NCBI RefSeq assembly: GCF_010668395.1
Contig: NZ_WUEY01000015.1
Span: forward strand, 62,001 to 126,000
Source: Martinezella lusitana
GTDB lineage: Bacteria > Pseudomonadota > Alphaproteobacteria > Rhizobiales > Rhizobiaceae
Length of the DNA stretch: 64,000 nt
Reading direction: 5' to 3'
Shown: positions 8,521 to 16,992 of the stretch, one piece after another
How positions within the stretch are numbered: position 1 is the first letter of the stretch
How the letters are laid out: every line of letters starts with the position of its first letter
Made by a program: the position numbers and the translations under genes
The notes under the pieces: generated by a model
The model's database searches: none
Told to the model about the DNA's origin: nothing
What the model saw: only the letters and a program-made list of their open reading frames with translations

Positions 8521-9159
8521 CTATGGCTGCCCGGTTTGGCGGCTGCGATAGTAAAGCAATCTCTGCATCCGGTTTTGGAAGTTGATCGCCTCGATGCGGT
8601 CGAAGCGTGCCTGATCGGCATCGTGGCGTTCGGTTTCTCGTGCCGTCACCTCGTTTGCCTTTTCCTGAAGAGCATCGCAATCGCCGGCCGATGGCAGGGA
8701 AAGGATCTGCTGTTCCATCTGGCGCGCATGCTGGCGGGCGATCTCGACATGCCGGTTCTCATGGCGGCGGATATCGGCGGCCAGCGTGTCCCATATCATC
8801 GAAAGCTGCTTGTTCGCATGCCGCCGGTCGCGCCACCGCGGCAGGATGATTTCGGTGTCGACAGTTACCTTGACGCCGGAAATGTAGCAACGCCCGTTCT
8901 CTTCGCTGTAGGTCGCGTTGCCGCCGAAGCGAATTTTCGTCGCGCCGGGGTGATGGCTGCTCGATCCCATGGCAAGCGGCCCGCTCTGGTTCAGGGCAGC
9001 GTCAAGCTCGTCGGCGGTGCTGCCCTTGATGTCGAAATAGGAAACGGATTTTCGGGCAATGACTTCGGCATCGGCCGTGCCGGGTATGCAAAACGCGAGC
9101 AGCAAGGCACATGAAATGCTGAACTTATGGGATGCAAGCGGCATTCGTGTCGCTACCAT
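8521..9159 (-). CDS. Secreted DUF922-type protein with HEXXH motif (putative zinc protease)
   Basis: The 212-residue product begins with a signal peptide ending near PGTADA. In the C-terminal half it carries H-E-N-R-H at about residues 133-137, a zincin-type HEXXH motif followed by a charged helix. This matches the DUF922 family, annotated as predicted secreted Zn-dependent proteases; I know of no proven activity. I chose the ATG at 9159 because GGAAG lies six bases upstream. A GTG at 9192 would add 11 residues before the signal peptide. It is divergent from folP. Confidence 0.8.
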   Translation of the reverse strand: MVATRMPLASHKFSISCALLLAFCIPGTADAEVIARKSVSYFDIKGSTADELDAALNQSGPLAMGSSSHHPGATKIRFGGNATYSEENGRCYISGVKVTVDTEIILPRWRDRRHANKQLSMIWDTLAADIRRHENRHVEIARQHARQMEQQILSLPSAGDCDALQEKANEVTARETERHDADQARFDRIEAINFQNRMQRLLYYRSRQTGQP

Positions 9160-9236
9160 GTTGAACTTCCGCGAACCTTGCGGCATAGCCACTGTGAGCG
9201 CAATATCAAGCGCAAGGTTTTTTCAATTTCAATGGG

Positions 9237-10106
9237 ATGGGACGGTTCGTGACTGAGCTTCGCAGCCAAATCTGGCATGTCGCGCATGGGCGCAGCATCG
9301 ACGTCGGCCAGAAGAGCCTCATCATGGCCGTCGTCAATGTGACGCCGGATTCCTTTTCCGACGGCGGGCACTACGAGGCCGTCGAGGTGGCCGTTGCCCA
9401 TGCTTTAGCTTGCGTCGAAGAGGGTGCCGGCATCATCGACATCGGCGGCGAGTCGACGAAGCCCGGTGCCGCTGCCGTGAGTGCCAGCGAAGAGCAGGGG
9501 CGGGTGCTGCCCGTCATCGAAGCCCTGCGCGGCAGAACCGATGCGCTGATATCGGTCGATACCTATCGCGCCGCTACGGCGCGGCTGGCGATCGGGGCCG
9601 GTGCTCATATCGTCAACGACGTTTTCGGCCTGCAGCGCGAGCCGGATCTCGCGGACGTGGCGGCGCAAACAGGGGCCGGGCTCTGCATCATGCATACCGG
9701 CCGTGACCGGCAGAAGCTACCCGACGTGATCGACGACCAGATTTTCTTTCTCAACCGCTCGCTCGAGATTGCCGCCGCAGCCGGCGTCGACAGGCAGAAC
9801 ATCGTGCTCGATCCCGGCTTTGGCTTCGCCAAGGAGAATGCCGAGGAGAATCTGGAATTGATGGCAAGGTTCAATGCGCTGCTTCGCCTCGATCTTCCGT
9901 TGCTGGTGGGCACATCCCGCAAGCGCTTTATCGGCACCATAACGGGTCGCGATGCGCCTGATCGGGATGTCGGCACCGCCGCGACGAACGCGATCCTGCG
10001 TTTGCAGGGAGCTGCCATATTCCGCGTACACAATGTCGCAATCAACAGGGACGCGCTGGCGGTTGCGGATGCTATTCTCAGGACGCGCGCGAGACTTAAA
10101 GCTTGA
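9237..10106 (+). CDS. folP: Dihydropteroate synthase
   Basis: FolP joins p-aminobenzoate to 6-hydroxymethyl-7,8-dihydropterin diphosphate to give dihydropteroate, the sulfonamide-sensitive step of folate synthesis. The 289-residue frame has the DHPS hallmarks: VNVTPDSFSDGG near the N-terminus, then DIGGESTKPGA, the DPGFGFAK segment and a late GTSRKRF segment. Length is typical. The ATG at 9237 has no obvious ribosome site. A GTG at 9249, preceded by gggacgg, would start four codons later and is an equally good choice. It is the first gene of folP-folB-folK. Confidence 0.96.
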   Translation: MGRFVTELRSQIWHVAHGRSIDVGQKSLIMAVVNVTPDSFSDGGHYEAVEVAVAHALACVEEGAGIIDIGGESTKPGAAAVSASEEQGRVLPVIEALRGRTDALISVDTYRAATARLAIGAGAHIVNDVFGLQREPDLADVAAQTGAGLCIMHTGRDRQKLPDVIDDQIFFLNRSLEIAAAAGVDRQNIVLDPGFGFAKENAEENLELMARFNALLRLDLPLLVGTSRKRFIGTITGRDAPDRDVGTAATNAILRLQGAAIFRVHNVAINRDALAVADAILRTRARLKA

Positions 10107-10167
10107 TCCTCGAAGCCAGGGAACGGTTTTCGGACCCCCTCGTGCCTGTTCGAAACGGAGAGACGCC

Positions 10168-10539
10168 ATGAGCGCTGTGACATATACCATTACCTTGCAG
10201 AATTGCGCCTTCTTTGCCCGCCACGGCGTGCATGACGAGGAGGAGTTCCTCGGCCAGCGCTTCTTTGTCGATGCCGAGCTCGATGTGGACGCGGGCGACG
10301 CGCTGGAGCGCGACTCGATCGACGACACCGTGAACTACGGCATCGCATTCAGTGTCATCGAGGAAATCGTGACCGGGCGGCGGCGCTATCTGATCGAAGC
10401 GCTGGCGCTCGATGTGGCAAAGGAATTGTGCCGACGTTTTCCCAGTATCCGCCGCGCCAAGATCACGGTGCGCAAGCCCAATGCCCCGGTTCCGGGCGTC
10501 CTCGATTACGTGCAGGTGAGCATTGAGCATTTCGCCTGA
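10168..10539 (+). CDS. folB: Dihydroneopterin aldolase
   Basis: This 123-residue protein converts 7,8-dihydroneopterin to 6-hydroxymethyl-7,8-dihydropterin and glycolaldehyde. It shows the family pattern: the FFARHGVHDEEE segment near the N-terminus, the VNYG segment, and the C-terminal KPNAPVPG segment. The ATG at 10168 has GGAG seven bases upstream. It lies between folP and folK, so product and substrate pass along the operon. Its 3' end overlaps the folK start by 17 bases. Confidence 0.95.
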   Translation: MSAVTYTITLQNCAFFARHGVHDEEEFLGQRFFVDAELDVDAGDALERDSIDDTVNYGIAFSVIEEIVTGRRRYLIEALALDVAKELCRRFPSIRRAKITVRKPNAPVPGVLDYVQVSIEHFA

Positions 10540-11050
10540 AGATGCGGCCGTGCGCGCGACGCTCGGCCTGGGTGGCAATCTGGACAACCCCGTCCACGCA
10601 ATGGCGCTTGCCTTGCGGACACTCGATGCGCGCGCCGATTGCCAGGTGATTTCGGTGTCGCGGCTTTACCGCACGCCGCCCTGGGGAAAGACGGATCAAT
10701 CCTTCTTTTACAATTCCTGCGCCGCCATCGATACGACCCTGGCGCCGGAGACATTGCTGGACGTCTGCCTCGATATAGAGCGGCAGATGAAGCGGGTTCG
10801 AATCGAGCGTTGGGGGCCGCGGACGATCGATATCGATGTCCTGACCTATGGTGATCTGGAACGAATCGAGTCGCTGCTGACGATCCCGCATCCGCGCATG
10901 ACGGAACGGGGTTTCGTGCTGATGCCGCTTGCGGACTTCGCGGCCGATCTTGTGGTGAAGGGCCGGACAATCGGCAACTGGCTGGAGAGCGTCGATGTCG
11001 AGGGCATCGAGATCGCAAATGAAAGCCGTGACTGGTGGCGAACGGCGTGA
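10523..11050 (+). CDS. folK: 2-amino-4-hydroxy-6-hydroxymethyldihydropteridine diphosphokinase
   Basis: FolK transfers pyrophosphate from ATP to hydroxymethyldihydropterin, making the FolP substrate. The 175-residue frame shows LGLGGNL, the SRLYRTPPWG loop, and the RWGPRTIDIDVL segment with the metal-binding D-I-D, followed by PHPRMTERGFVL. The likely start is TTG at 10523, with aggtgag immediately upstream inside the end of folB. A GTG at 10550 is possible. The overlap suggests translational coupling. Confidence 0.95.
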   Translation: MSISPEDAAVRATLGLGGNLDNPVHAMALALRTLDARADCQVISVSRLYRTPPWGKTDQSFFYNSCAAIDTTLAPETLLDVCLDIERQMKRVRIERWGPRTIDIDVLTYGDLERIESLLTIPHPRMTERGFVLMPLADFAADLVVKGRTIGNWLESVDVEGIEIANESRDWWRTA

Positions 11051-11068
11051 CCATGGATATAAAAGAAA

Positions 11069-11094
11069 AGGCCGGCGAAATAGCCGGCCTTTTT
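11069..11094. terminator. Bidirectional terminator between folK and a convergent gene
   Basis: The 8-bp stem aggccggc / gccggcct (11069-11076 and 11083-11090) is followed by TTTT on the plus strand and preceded by an A-rich run that becomes a T tail on the minus strand. It can serve both folK and the convergent gene ending at 11120. Confidence 0.85.
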
Positions 11095-11119
11095 CTATTC
11101 CCGAAATGATGTCCGAAGA

Positions 11120-11677
11120 CTACTGGATCGACCCGACAGCCATCTGGTCGACATCGGCGCGCTTGAGCGTGACGCCGATGACCGGCACCATCTGTTCGCC
11201 GACCTTCACCGAGATGGTGACGTTCATCGACTTGCTGTCCGCAAGGCGGGCGATCATGGCGCCATTGAGCTTCTGTCGGTTCAGTCCGAGGACGACGGTG
11301 CCGTCATTGACCGTGCCCGAGGTAACGTCGAGGCCCTTGCCGGCCGCGCCGTCCAGGAACTTTCCGCTATAGGAGCCGCCGCTCTGCGTGATTTCCGCAG
11401 ACATCGGCTGCTGGAAAACACCGACGCGGCAGGTGCCGTCGAGCTTGACGCCCGCATTGCCGCCGTCGGACGGCTTGCCGGTGAGGTTGCAGGTGAACTT
11501 CGTGCCCTTGTACTTGCCGGCCACGATTTCGCCGGGACCGCTCCATACGCCGGATATCGACTGGAAGAAGGCCTTGTCGCGGGGCGCCGCGTCGGCTGAT
11601 TGCACCCAGACGCCGGTCGGTATGGCGGCGGCGGCAAGGCTGCTTACAAGAAGAAATCGACGCGAAAACATGGACAT
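11120..11677 (-). CDS. Exported hypothetical protein
   Basis: The 185-residue product has an N-terminal Ser-Arg-Arg followed by a hydrophobic stretch and a cleavage site near QSADAAP, so it is probably exported. The twin arginine is not in a full Tat consensus. The rest is Gly/Ser/Thr/Val-rich with alternating hydrophobic residues, which suggests a small beta-barrel-like or lipocalin-like fold; that is inference. Two cysteines (in TFTCN-like and GTCRVG-like segments) may form a disulfide. The start could be the ATG at 11677 or the one at 11671. I do not recognise the family. Confidence 0.75.
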   Translation of the reverse strand: MSMFSRRFLLVSSLAAAAIPTGVWVQSADAAPRDKAFFQSISGVWSGPGEIVAGKYKGTKFTCNLTGKPSDGGNAGVKLDGTCRVGVFQQPMSAEITQSGGSYSGKFLDGAAGKGLDVTSGTVNDGTVVLGLNRQKLNGAMIARLADSKSMNVTISVKVGEQMVPVIGVTLKRADVDQMAVGSIQ

Positions 11678-11775
11678 TCCCTAGCGAGGCGGAACCGTAA
11701 AACTGGTTCTCACTTTTGCCCTAGAATGGTTAATGCTTGGTTTCCGAGACGCTAAAACACTGGTTTTGCGGGTGA

Positions 11776-12867
11776 TCACGTCGGATTGCGGCCGGTGACG
11801 TTCGGCGTGAGGTCGCCGGCGAAATCGGCAATGCCCGGTCTCTTGAGCGACTTGAAGGGAAGCGGCCGGCAGAGATCCATCGCCGCAATTCCGATCCGGG
11901 CCGTCATCATGCCGTTGACGACGCCTTCGCCAAGGCGCGCGGAAAGCTTCGATGCCAGGCCGTGGCCGATCAGCTGCTGGACGATGCTGTCGCCGACGGC
12001 GATGGAGCCCGTGACGGCCAGGTGAGCGAGCACATCGCGCATCAGCCTCACCATGCCGAGCGTGCCGGGCCGGCCGCCGTAGAGCTCCGCCATGGCGCGG
12101 ATCAGTTTCGCCGCCTCGTACAGGACGTAGAGAATATCGACGAGGGCCCGGGGGCTGATGGCGGTCACGACCGAGACTCGTTTCGAGGCGCCGAGAATCA
12201 GTGCGCGGGCGCGGCGGTCGAGCGGCCCGAGGAGCTCACGCTCCGCGAGATCGATCAGCTGCGGCGCATCGATGATGTCGTCTTCCGCCGCCTTCAGCGT
12301 TGCGCGGCCTCTTGCCGTGTCCGGATTGGCTTCGAGCAGCGAGCAGAGGCGCTTGACCAGCGCTTTGGCGCGTGCCGGCCGGGTTTCGACCGCTGCGGCT
12401 TCCGCCTCGGCCTTGATGGTCTGCACTGCCGCCAGCCGCATCATCCCGGCCGTTTCGCGGACGACCATCGCCAGAACGGCCAGGATGCCGACGATCACGA
12501 CCGCAAGAGCGGTATAGCCGAGCCAATCGGCCCGGCTGAACAGATCGCGGATGAGCTGATCCGTCCACAGGCCGAAGGCGAGCGACACCAGAATTCCCAG
12601 CGCGCCGAGCGCCACCTTGCCGAAGGAGAATCCCCTGCGACGGGGCTTGGCGATAGCGTCCCCGCCGGAATCGGCGCCAAGGGTGGGATTGATGAACGGA
12701 TCCTCGGCGTCGGGCGTGAGCACGATATCGGTATCGAAGCTTTGCGGCCTGCGCGCCGCCGGCGGGGTCGCCTTGATATCCGTCTCTCTTCTGGAGACCT
12801 CGGGTTCCAGGGCAAAGGCAGCGGGGCGGCGGTTACCGTTCTGGTCGTTGTCGGTCGGTTTCGTCAT
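11776..12867 (-). CDS. YcjF-family inner membrane protein (DUF697)
   Basis: The 363-residue protein has a polar N-terminus of about 80 residues, two membrane segments at about 85-105 and 118-138, and a long C-terminal region with glycine-rich hydrophobic stretches typical of DUF697/YcjF. Function is not established in the family. In proteobacteria it is regularly encoded with the YcjX GTPase-like protein, as here: its ATG overlaps the ycjX stop codon by four bases. Confidence 0.88.
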   Translation of the reverse strand: MTKPTDNDQNGNRRPAAFALEPEVSRRETDIKATPPAARRPQSFDTDIVLTPDAEDPFINPTLGADSGGDAIAKPRRRGFSFGKVALGALGILVSLAFGLWTDQLIRDLFSRADWLGYTALAVVIVGILAVLAMVVRETAGMMRLAAVQTIKAEAEAAAVETRPARAKALVKRLCSLLEANPDTARGRATLKAAEDDIIDAPQLIDLAERELLGPLDRRARALILGASKRVSVVTAISPRALVDILYVLYEAAKLIRAMAELYGGRPGTLGMVRLMRDVLAHLAVTGSIAVGDSIVQQLIGHGLASKLSARLGEGVVNGMMTARIGIAAMDLCRPLPFKSLKRPGIADFAGDLTPNVTGRNPT

Positions 12868-14339
12868 GCGAGACGGTCTCCGAACAGGAACTGCATGGCG
12901 CGGTCGAGGCGGATGTGCGGCACCGAGAGCTTGATGCCTCCACCGGTTTCGTCCAGCTCCGGCGGGCGGAACCGCACGACGTTCACCTCGGGCAGATGGA
13001 CTTTTGCCCCATTGGATTCGAGGGCTTCGAACAGCCAGCGCGGGTTTTCCGGGAGGTCGCCCGGAAAGACCGCCGTCTTGCGATTGCCGTCGAACGTCTC
13101 GCCCGCGATGGTTTCGTTGTCCATCGGCGTGCCGACGATGACGGGCAGCGTCTGCCCGTCGCGGGTTACGGTGGCTTCGCGGGTCGCGCGCACCGAGGCG
13201 ATGGCCATCACGTCGATGCCGGCGCCCGCCATGCCGATGCGCTCTATGGCGCGTTCGACGAGCCGGCGCGTCAGCGCCTCGAGCCGGTCATGGCTTTCAT
13301 GATGAAGGTGGTCGGCCTTGGTCGCGGCAACGAGCACGCGATCGATGCGGCGGCCGAGCAGCGAGGAAAGGAGAGAGTTGGTGCCGGGGCGAAAGCAGGC
13401 CAGCACGTCGGTCAGCGCCCGCTCGAGATCCTGCACGGCTTCCGGGCCGCGATTGATGGCCTGCAAGGCATCGACGAGAACGATCTGCCGGTCCAGGCGG
13501 GCGAAATGCTCGCGAAAGAACGGTTTGACGACGACGGCCTTATACGCCTCGTAGCGGCGCTCCATCATGGCCCATAGCGAACCTTTGGGCGCGTTGCCTT
13601 CTGCCGGCAGCTTCAGCGGCGCGAAGGTGAGGGCAGGCGAGCCGTCGAGATCGCCCGGCAGGAGGAAGCGGCCGGGCGGCAGCGTCGAGAGCGAGCGTTC
13701 GTCGGATTTGCAGGCCTTCAGATAATCGGCAAAGGCGGTGGCGAGGTCGCGGGCTTTCATTTCGTCCGCAGGCGCGGAGACGTCCGTCGCATCCGTCATC
13801 ACCAGCCAGTGACTTGACAGCTCGGCGCGAATGCCGGTGTTCGCCAGTGCCAGTGTTTCCGCGCTGAAGGTGCGGAAATCCTTGGCGAGCAGCGGCAGGT
13901 CCAGCAGCCATTCGCCCGGATAGTCGACGATATCGATAGACAGACGCCCCGGCGAAAACAGGCGGTTCCAGCCGCTGGCGCTTTGATAGTCGAGCGTGAT
14001 GCGCAGCTCGGAGATGGCCCGCGTCGAATCCGGCCAGATGCGGTCTTTGACGAGTGCGCGAATGTGGTCCTCGTACTGGAAGCGCGGCACGGCGTCATCG
14101 GGCTGGGGTTCGAGGCGAACGGCGGAAACGCGACCGGATTGCACCGGCTCGAACAGCGGCAGACGCCCGCCGTTCAGGAGGTTATGCACCAGGGAGGAGA
14201 TGAAGACGGTCTTGCCCGAACGCGAGAGGCCGGTGACGCCCAGACGAATTGTCGGATTGACGAGGCCGGCTGCGCGATCGGCGAGATTGTCAAAGGCGAT
14301 CAGGGCGTCGTCGGTAAAAGAGGTCAGGCTTGGGGGCAA
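12864..14339 (-). CDS. YcjX-family P-loop ATPase/GTPase-like protein (DUF463)
   Basis: The protein has a Walker A motif, G-L-S-R-S-G-K-T, about 40 residues from the start and the conserved YcjX features downstream (ISSLVHNLL, DYPGEWLLDL, and KADH as a base-specificity-like motif). YcjX is linked to envelope stress regulons in E. coli but its substrate is unknown. I chose the TTG at 14339 (491 residues), preceded by aggga. An upstream ATG at 14423 would add 28 Ser/Arg-rich residues unlike the family. It is the first gene of the ycjX-ycjF pair. Confidence 0.9.
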   Translation of the reverse strand: MPPSLTSFTDDALIAFDNLADRAAGLVNPTIRLGVTGLSRSGKTVFISSLVHNLLNGGRLPLFEPVQSGRVSAVRLEPQPDDAVPRFQYEDHIRALVKDRIWPDSTRAISELRITLDYQSASGWNRLFSPGRLSIDIVDYPGEWLLDLPLLAKDFRTFSAETLALANTGIRAELSSHWLVMTDATDVSAPADEMKARDLATAFADYLKACKSDERSLSTLPPGRFLLPGDLDGSPALTFAPLKLPAEGNAPKGSLWAMMERRYEAYKAVVVKPFFREHFARLDRQIVLVDALQAINRGPEAVQDLERALTDVLACFRPGTNSLLSSLLGRRIDRVLVAATKADHLHHESHDRLEALTRRLVERAIERIGMAGAGIDVMAIASVRATREATVTRDGQTLPVIVGTPMDNETIAGETFDGNRKTAVFPGDLPENPRWLFEALESNGAKVHLPEVNVVRFRPPELDETGGGIKLSVPHIRLDRAMQFLFGDRLA

Positions 14340-14462
14340 AGGCGGGATCCCTGGATGACAGCGTGACCGTGAATATAGGGATCGAAACTTGCTCCGAAAA
14401 GATGAACGGGTTTCCGCCTGCAATCGGGGCAGGCGCTCGTCGTTTCTTATTGCTGGACGTTC

Positions 14463-14954
14463 CTACTCGGTGACGAAGTCGGTCAGAACCCAGCCCGATG
14501 GCGACGAGTCGATAACGGCGAGCCCGGCCGTCGGAAATCCGCGTGGGAGAGTGTCGGCCAATGCATCGCGCCCGATCAGGGAGGCGAGCGTCAGCTCGAT
14601 GATCGGATTATGCCCGACGAGCATGACCGAGTCCTGATCGGTCTGGCCGGCAATGAGCGACAGGTAAATATCCAGCGTGCCGTTATAGATGGCATCGACA
14701 AAGCGGAATTCCGTCGAGGGCATCACGGCGCGGCGCATGGCCTCCGCGGTCTGGCGGCAGCGTAGCGCCGTGGACGAAATGACGAGGTCCGGCTTGTAGC
14801 CTTTGTCGGCGGCTTCGTCCGCGACGATTTCCGCAGCCGCATAGCCGTTGTCGCTCAGGGAGCGGTCGAAATCCCTCTGGCCGGGCGCAGCCTGCTGGGC
14901 CTCGGCGTGACGCAGGAGATAGATCCTGAAAGGCGGCGGCGAAATGCTGGTCAT
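14463..14954 (-). CDS. sixA: SixA-type phosphohistidine phosphatase
   Basis: This 163-residue protein belongs to the histidine phosphatase superfamily: the RHAEA motif near residue 16 supplies the nucleophilic histidine, and a late VGHNP supplies the second one. Short length and the lack of the extra domain of phosphoglycerate mutases fit SixA, which removes phosphate from HPt histidines. The HPt protein at 7.2 kb would be a possible substrate; that is inference. The ATG at 14954 has CGGAA nine bases upstream; an upstream ATG at 15014 lacks a site. Confidence 0.85.
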   Translation of the reverse strand: MTSISPPPFRIYLLRHAEAQQAAPGQRDFDRSLSDNGYAAAEIVADEAADKGYKPDLVISSTALRCRQTAEAMRRAVMPSTEFRFVDAIYNGTLDIYLSLIAGQTDQDSVMLVGHNPIIELTLASLIGRDALADTLPRGFPTAGLAVIDSSPSGWVLTDFVTE

Positions 14955-15235
14955 GGCGAAATTCCGGAGTTGGATTTCCTTAATGACGTAGCGTCTGTTC
15001 ACATATGCCGTCAACTGCCGCGCGACCCGTCCGAGGGGCGCAATGAGCCGGCCTCACGCGAAGGTTACAGACGCGGCAAATTTGATCGCGGCGAAGAAAT
15101 GATGAAAAAATAGACCCTTAGCCGAATTTTATGACAAATTTAAAAATCAGTTGACAGCATCTATTTGGCTTGAATCGGCCCTATCGGTTGGGATATACAG
15201 CCCAGCCATATGAGATGTTCTTCAGGAGAATCGCG

Positions 15236-15655
15236 TTGAGTGAGAAGATCGATCTTAGCAATTATGTGCCCTCGGAAGACGAGGAGTTCATGAATACGAA
15301 CCAGCGGGCCTATTTCCGGTCGAAGCTGGTGGCCTGGAAAAATGATATCCTGAGAGAAGCGCGCGAAACACTGGATCATCTGGCAGAAGAAAGCGCAAAC
15401 CATCCCGATCTTGCCGACCGGGCTTCTTCGGAAACAGACAGAGCCATCGAGCTTCGGGCTCGTGACCGCCAACGTAAGCTTATCTCGAAAATCGATGCCG
15501 CATTGCAGCGTATCGATGACGGTACTTATGGCTACTGTGAAGAGACGGGTGAACCGATCGGCCTGAAGCGTCTGGACGCTCGTCCGATCGCGACATTGTC
15601 GATCGAGGCACAGGAACGCCACGAGCGCCGCGAAAAAGTTTATCGCGACGAATAA
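15236..15655 (+). CDS. dksA: DksA-family RNA polymerase-binding transcription factor
   Basis: DksA enters the RNA polymerase secondary channel and with ppGpp tunes stable RNA and stress promoters. The 139-residue protein has the N-terminal coiled coil with acidic tip residues (DLADRASSETDRA region) and a C-terminal globule. The usual four-cysteine zinc finger is reduced to one cysteine, in YGYCEETGE, the non-canonical form found in several alphaproteobacteria. The TTG at 15236 is preceded by AGGAG at a good distance; an upstream ATG at 15170 has no site. Confidence 0.93.
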   Translation: MSEKIDLSNYVPSEDEEFMNTNQRAYFRSKLVAWKNDILREARETLDHLAEESANHPDLADRASSETDRAIELRARDRQRKLISKIDAALQRIDDGTYGYCEETGEPIGLKRLDARPIATLSIEAQERHERREKVYRDE

Positions 15656-15690
15656 GCGAACTGCCGGTCTCGGCCGGGCTTGCAAAAATA

Positions 15691-15725
15691 AAAGGCACGA
15701 CAGGGATAGCTGTTCGTGCCTTTTT
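15691..15725. terminator. Bidirectional terminator between dksA and the FliO-like gene
   Basis: The stem aaaggcacga / tcgtgccttt (15691-15700 and 15714-15723), extended by a cag/ctg pair, is followed by T residues on the plus strand. The A-rich flank at 15683-15693 gives a T tail on the minus strand. Confidence 0.9.
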
Positions 15726-15750
15726 GATTCGCGGTGTTTGACGCCCGGCG

Positions 15751-16704
15751 CTACTTGTCGCGGCTGACGCTCATTTCGCCGAAGATGCGAGCGACTTCCT
15801 GCTGGAGGGCGCTGTCCGCCCCGGTCATCGGCGTGAGCTCGGGTTCGACACGCTTTGCCGGGCCTGGAGTTTGCGATGGTGCTGGTGCTGGTGCCGCACT
15901 CGGCTGTTGCTGCACCTGCTTAGGCGGCGTCACATTGGGAATGATCCGTTCGGCGGTCAGATTCTTCGACATTTCCGCTTCCAGCACGCGCTGGAAATCA
16001 TTGCCGGGTTCCGCAGCACGCTGGGGCGGGATGGAAACTGCGGGCTCGACAGGCTCTGGCCGGGCGGGAGCAGGCTGCTGCTGCGGCAGGACGACATGGC
16101 GGGCGGCGTCCAATATATCGGCGGCTTCGGCTTCGCTGATTGCAGGAGCGGGTTGAGGAGCCGGCTGCTGCGGTTTGACTGCAGCCGGCTGCGGGCGTTC
16201 GGCCATGCGTGGTGCCGGTGTCGGTTCTGGCGCAGGCGTGGGTGCAACGGTCGGCTCGGTGCGCAAATAGGCTTCGATCTTGTCCTCCGTGGATTGCCGA
16301 CGCTGTGGAAGCGCGACGGGAGGAGCATCAAGCTCGGGTGTCTTTTTCTGGAGTTGCTGCGGATTTTCATATGCGACGGGAATCTCGACGGGCGTTGCGG
16401 CGGCGCCTGCTCGCGTGGCGTCGGAAATACCAGACTCGATCACGATATCGGTGGGGCCGCCGATCATGATCAGATGTTCGATCCCGTCGCGCCGGACGAG
16501 CACGAGGCGGCGGCGGGCATCGACGGCGGCGGCGTCGAGCACCTGCAGCCGGGGCTGGCGGTTCTTGCCGCCACGCACGAAGGGAGAGGGCGCCCGGCTG
16601 CGCAGGATCCACAGGATGCCGATCAGGACAAGAAGGGCAATGCCAACCCCACCGGCTGCGAGAAAGAAACGGCTGCCATAGGCTCCGGCGATGTCGTCCA
16701 ACAT
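15751..16704 (-). CDS. FliO/MopB-domain membrane protein with Pro/Gln-rich tail
   Basis: The 317-residue protein has one membrane segment near residues 15-35 and then a short domain containing LQVLDAAAVDARRRLVLVRRD and LIMIGGPTDIVIE, which matches the FliO-type fold (membrane anchor plus small beta domain). The C-terminal 180 residues are Pro/Gln/Ala-rich and probably disordered. Flagellar FliO proteins are shorter, and no flagellar gene is nearby, so a non-flagellar role is likely. I chose the ATG at 16704 with GGAG nine bases upstream; an ATG at 16797 adds 31 residues. It is divergent from cckA. Confidence 0.75.
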   Translation of the reverse strand: MLDDIAGAYGSRFFLAAGGVGIALLVLIGILWILRSRAPSPFVRGGKNRQPRLQVLDAAAVDARRRLVLVRRDGIEHLIMIGGPTDIVIESGISDATRAGAAATPVEIPVAYENPQQLQKKTPELDAPPVALPQRRQSTEDKIEAYLRTEPTVAPTPAPEPTPAPRMAERPQPAAVKPQQPAPQPAPAISEAEAADILDAARHVVLPQQQPAPARPEPVEPAVSIPPQRAAEPGNDFQRVLEAEMSKNLTAERIIPNVTPPKQVQQQPSAAPAPAPSQTPGPAKRVEPELTPMTGADSALQQEVARIFGEMSVSRDK

Positions 16705-16992
16705 GTCGAGATACTCCGTAATTGTCCCGATGTCGCGGTCTGTTTGCAACCAGGGCGAGTAGTTGCTTTGACCTTGCCTCTCATATGCGGCGATCATATG
16801 AACAGGATTGGGCCGGAGACAAGAAGAGATTGCAGTCCGTTGTGCGCTATTGCCTGTGAATTCAAGCCTTTCTGGCCCGGCAAAGCTTTTTGCCGATGAC
16901 GCAAATTGATAAAGAAGATTCGAAAGGTCCGACTCCCGCGATCCCTAACGTGTATGACATGTCGCAAGGAGAACGGCTGGTACGAGGGGTTT

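Noticed and set aside
8365..9114. A 249-codon plus-strand frame opposite the DUF922 gene
   Set aside because: The minus strand carries a signal peptide, a HEXXH motif and a ribosome site. The plus frame has none of these.
15151..15180. TTGACA as a possible dksA promoter -35 box
   Set aside because: No acceptable -10 box lies 16-18 bases downstream, so I do not call the promoter.
16879..16895. Small hairpin ggcaaa/tttgcc upstream of cckA
   Set aside because: It has no T tail and no gene ends there; it is a short chance palindrome.
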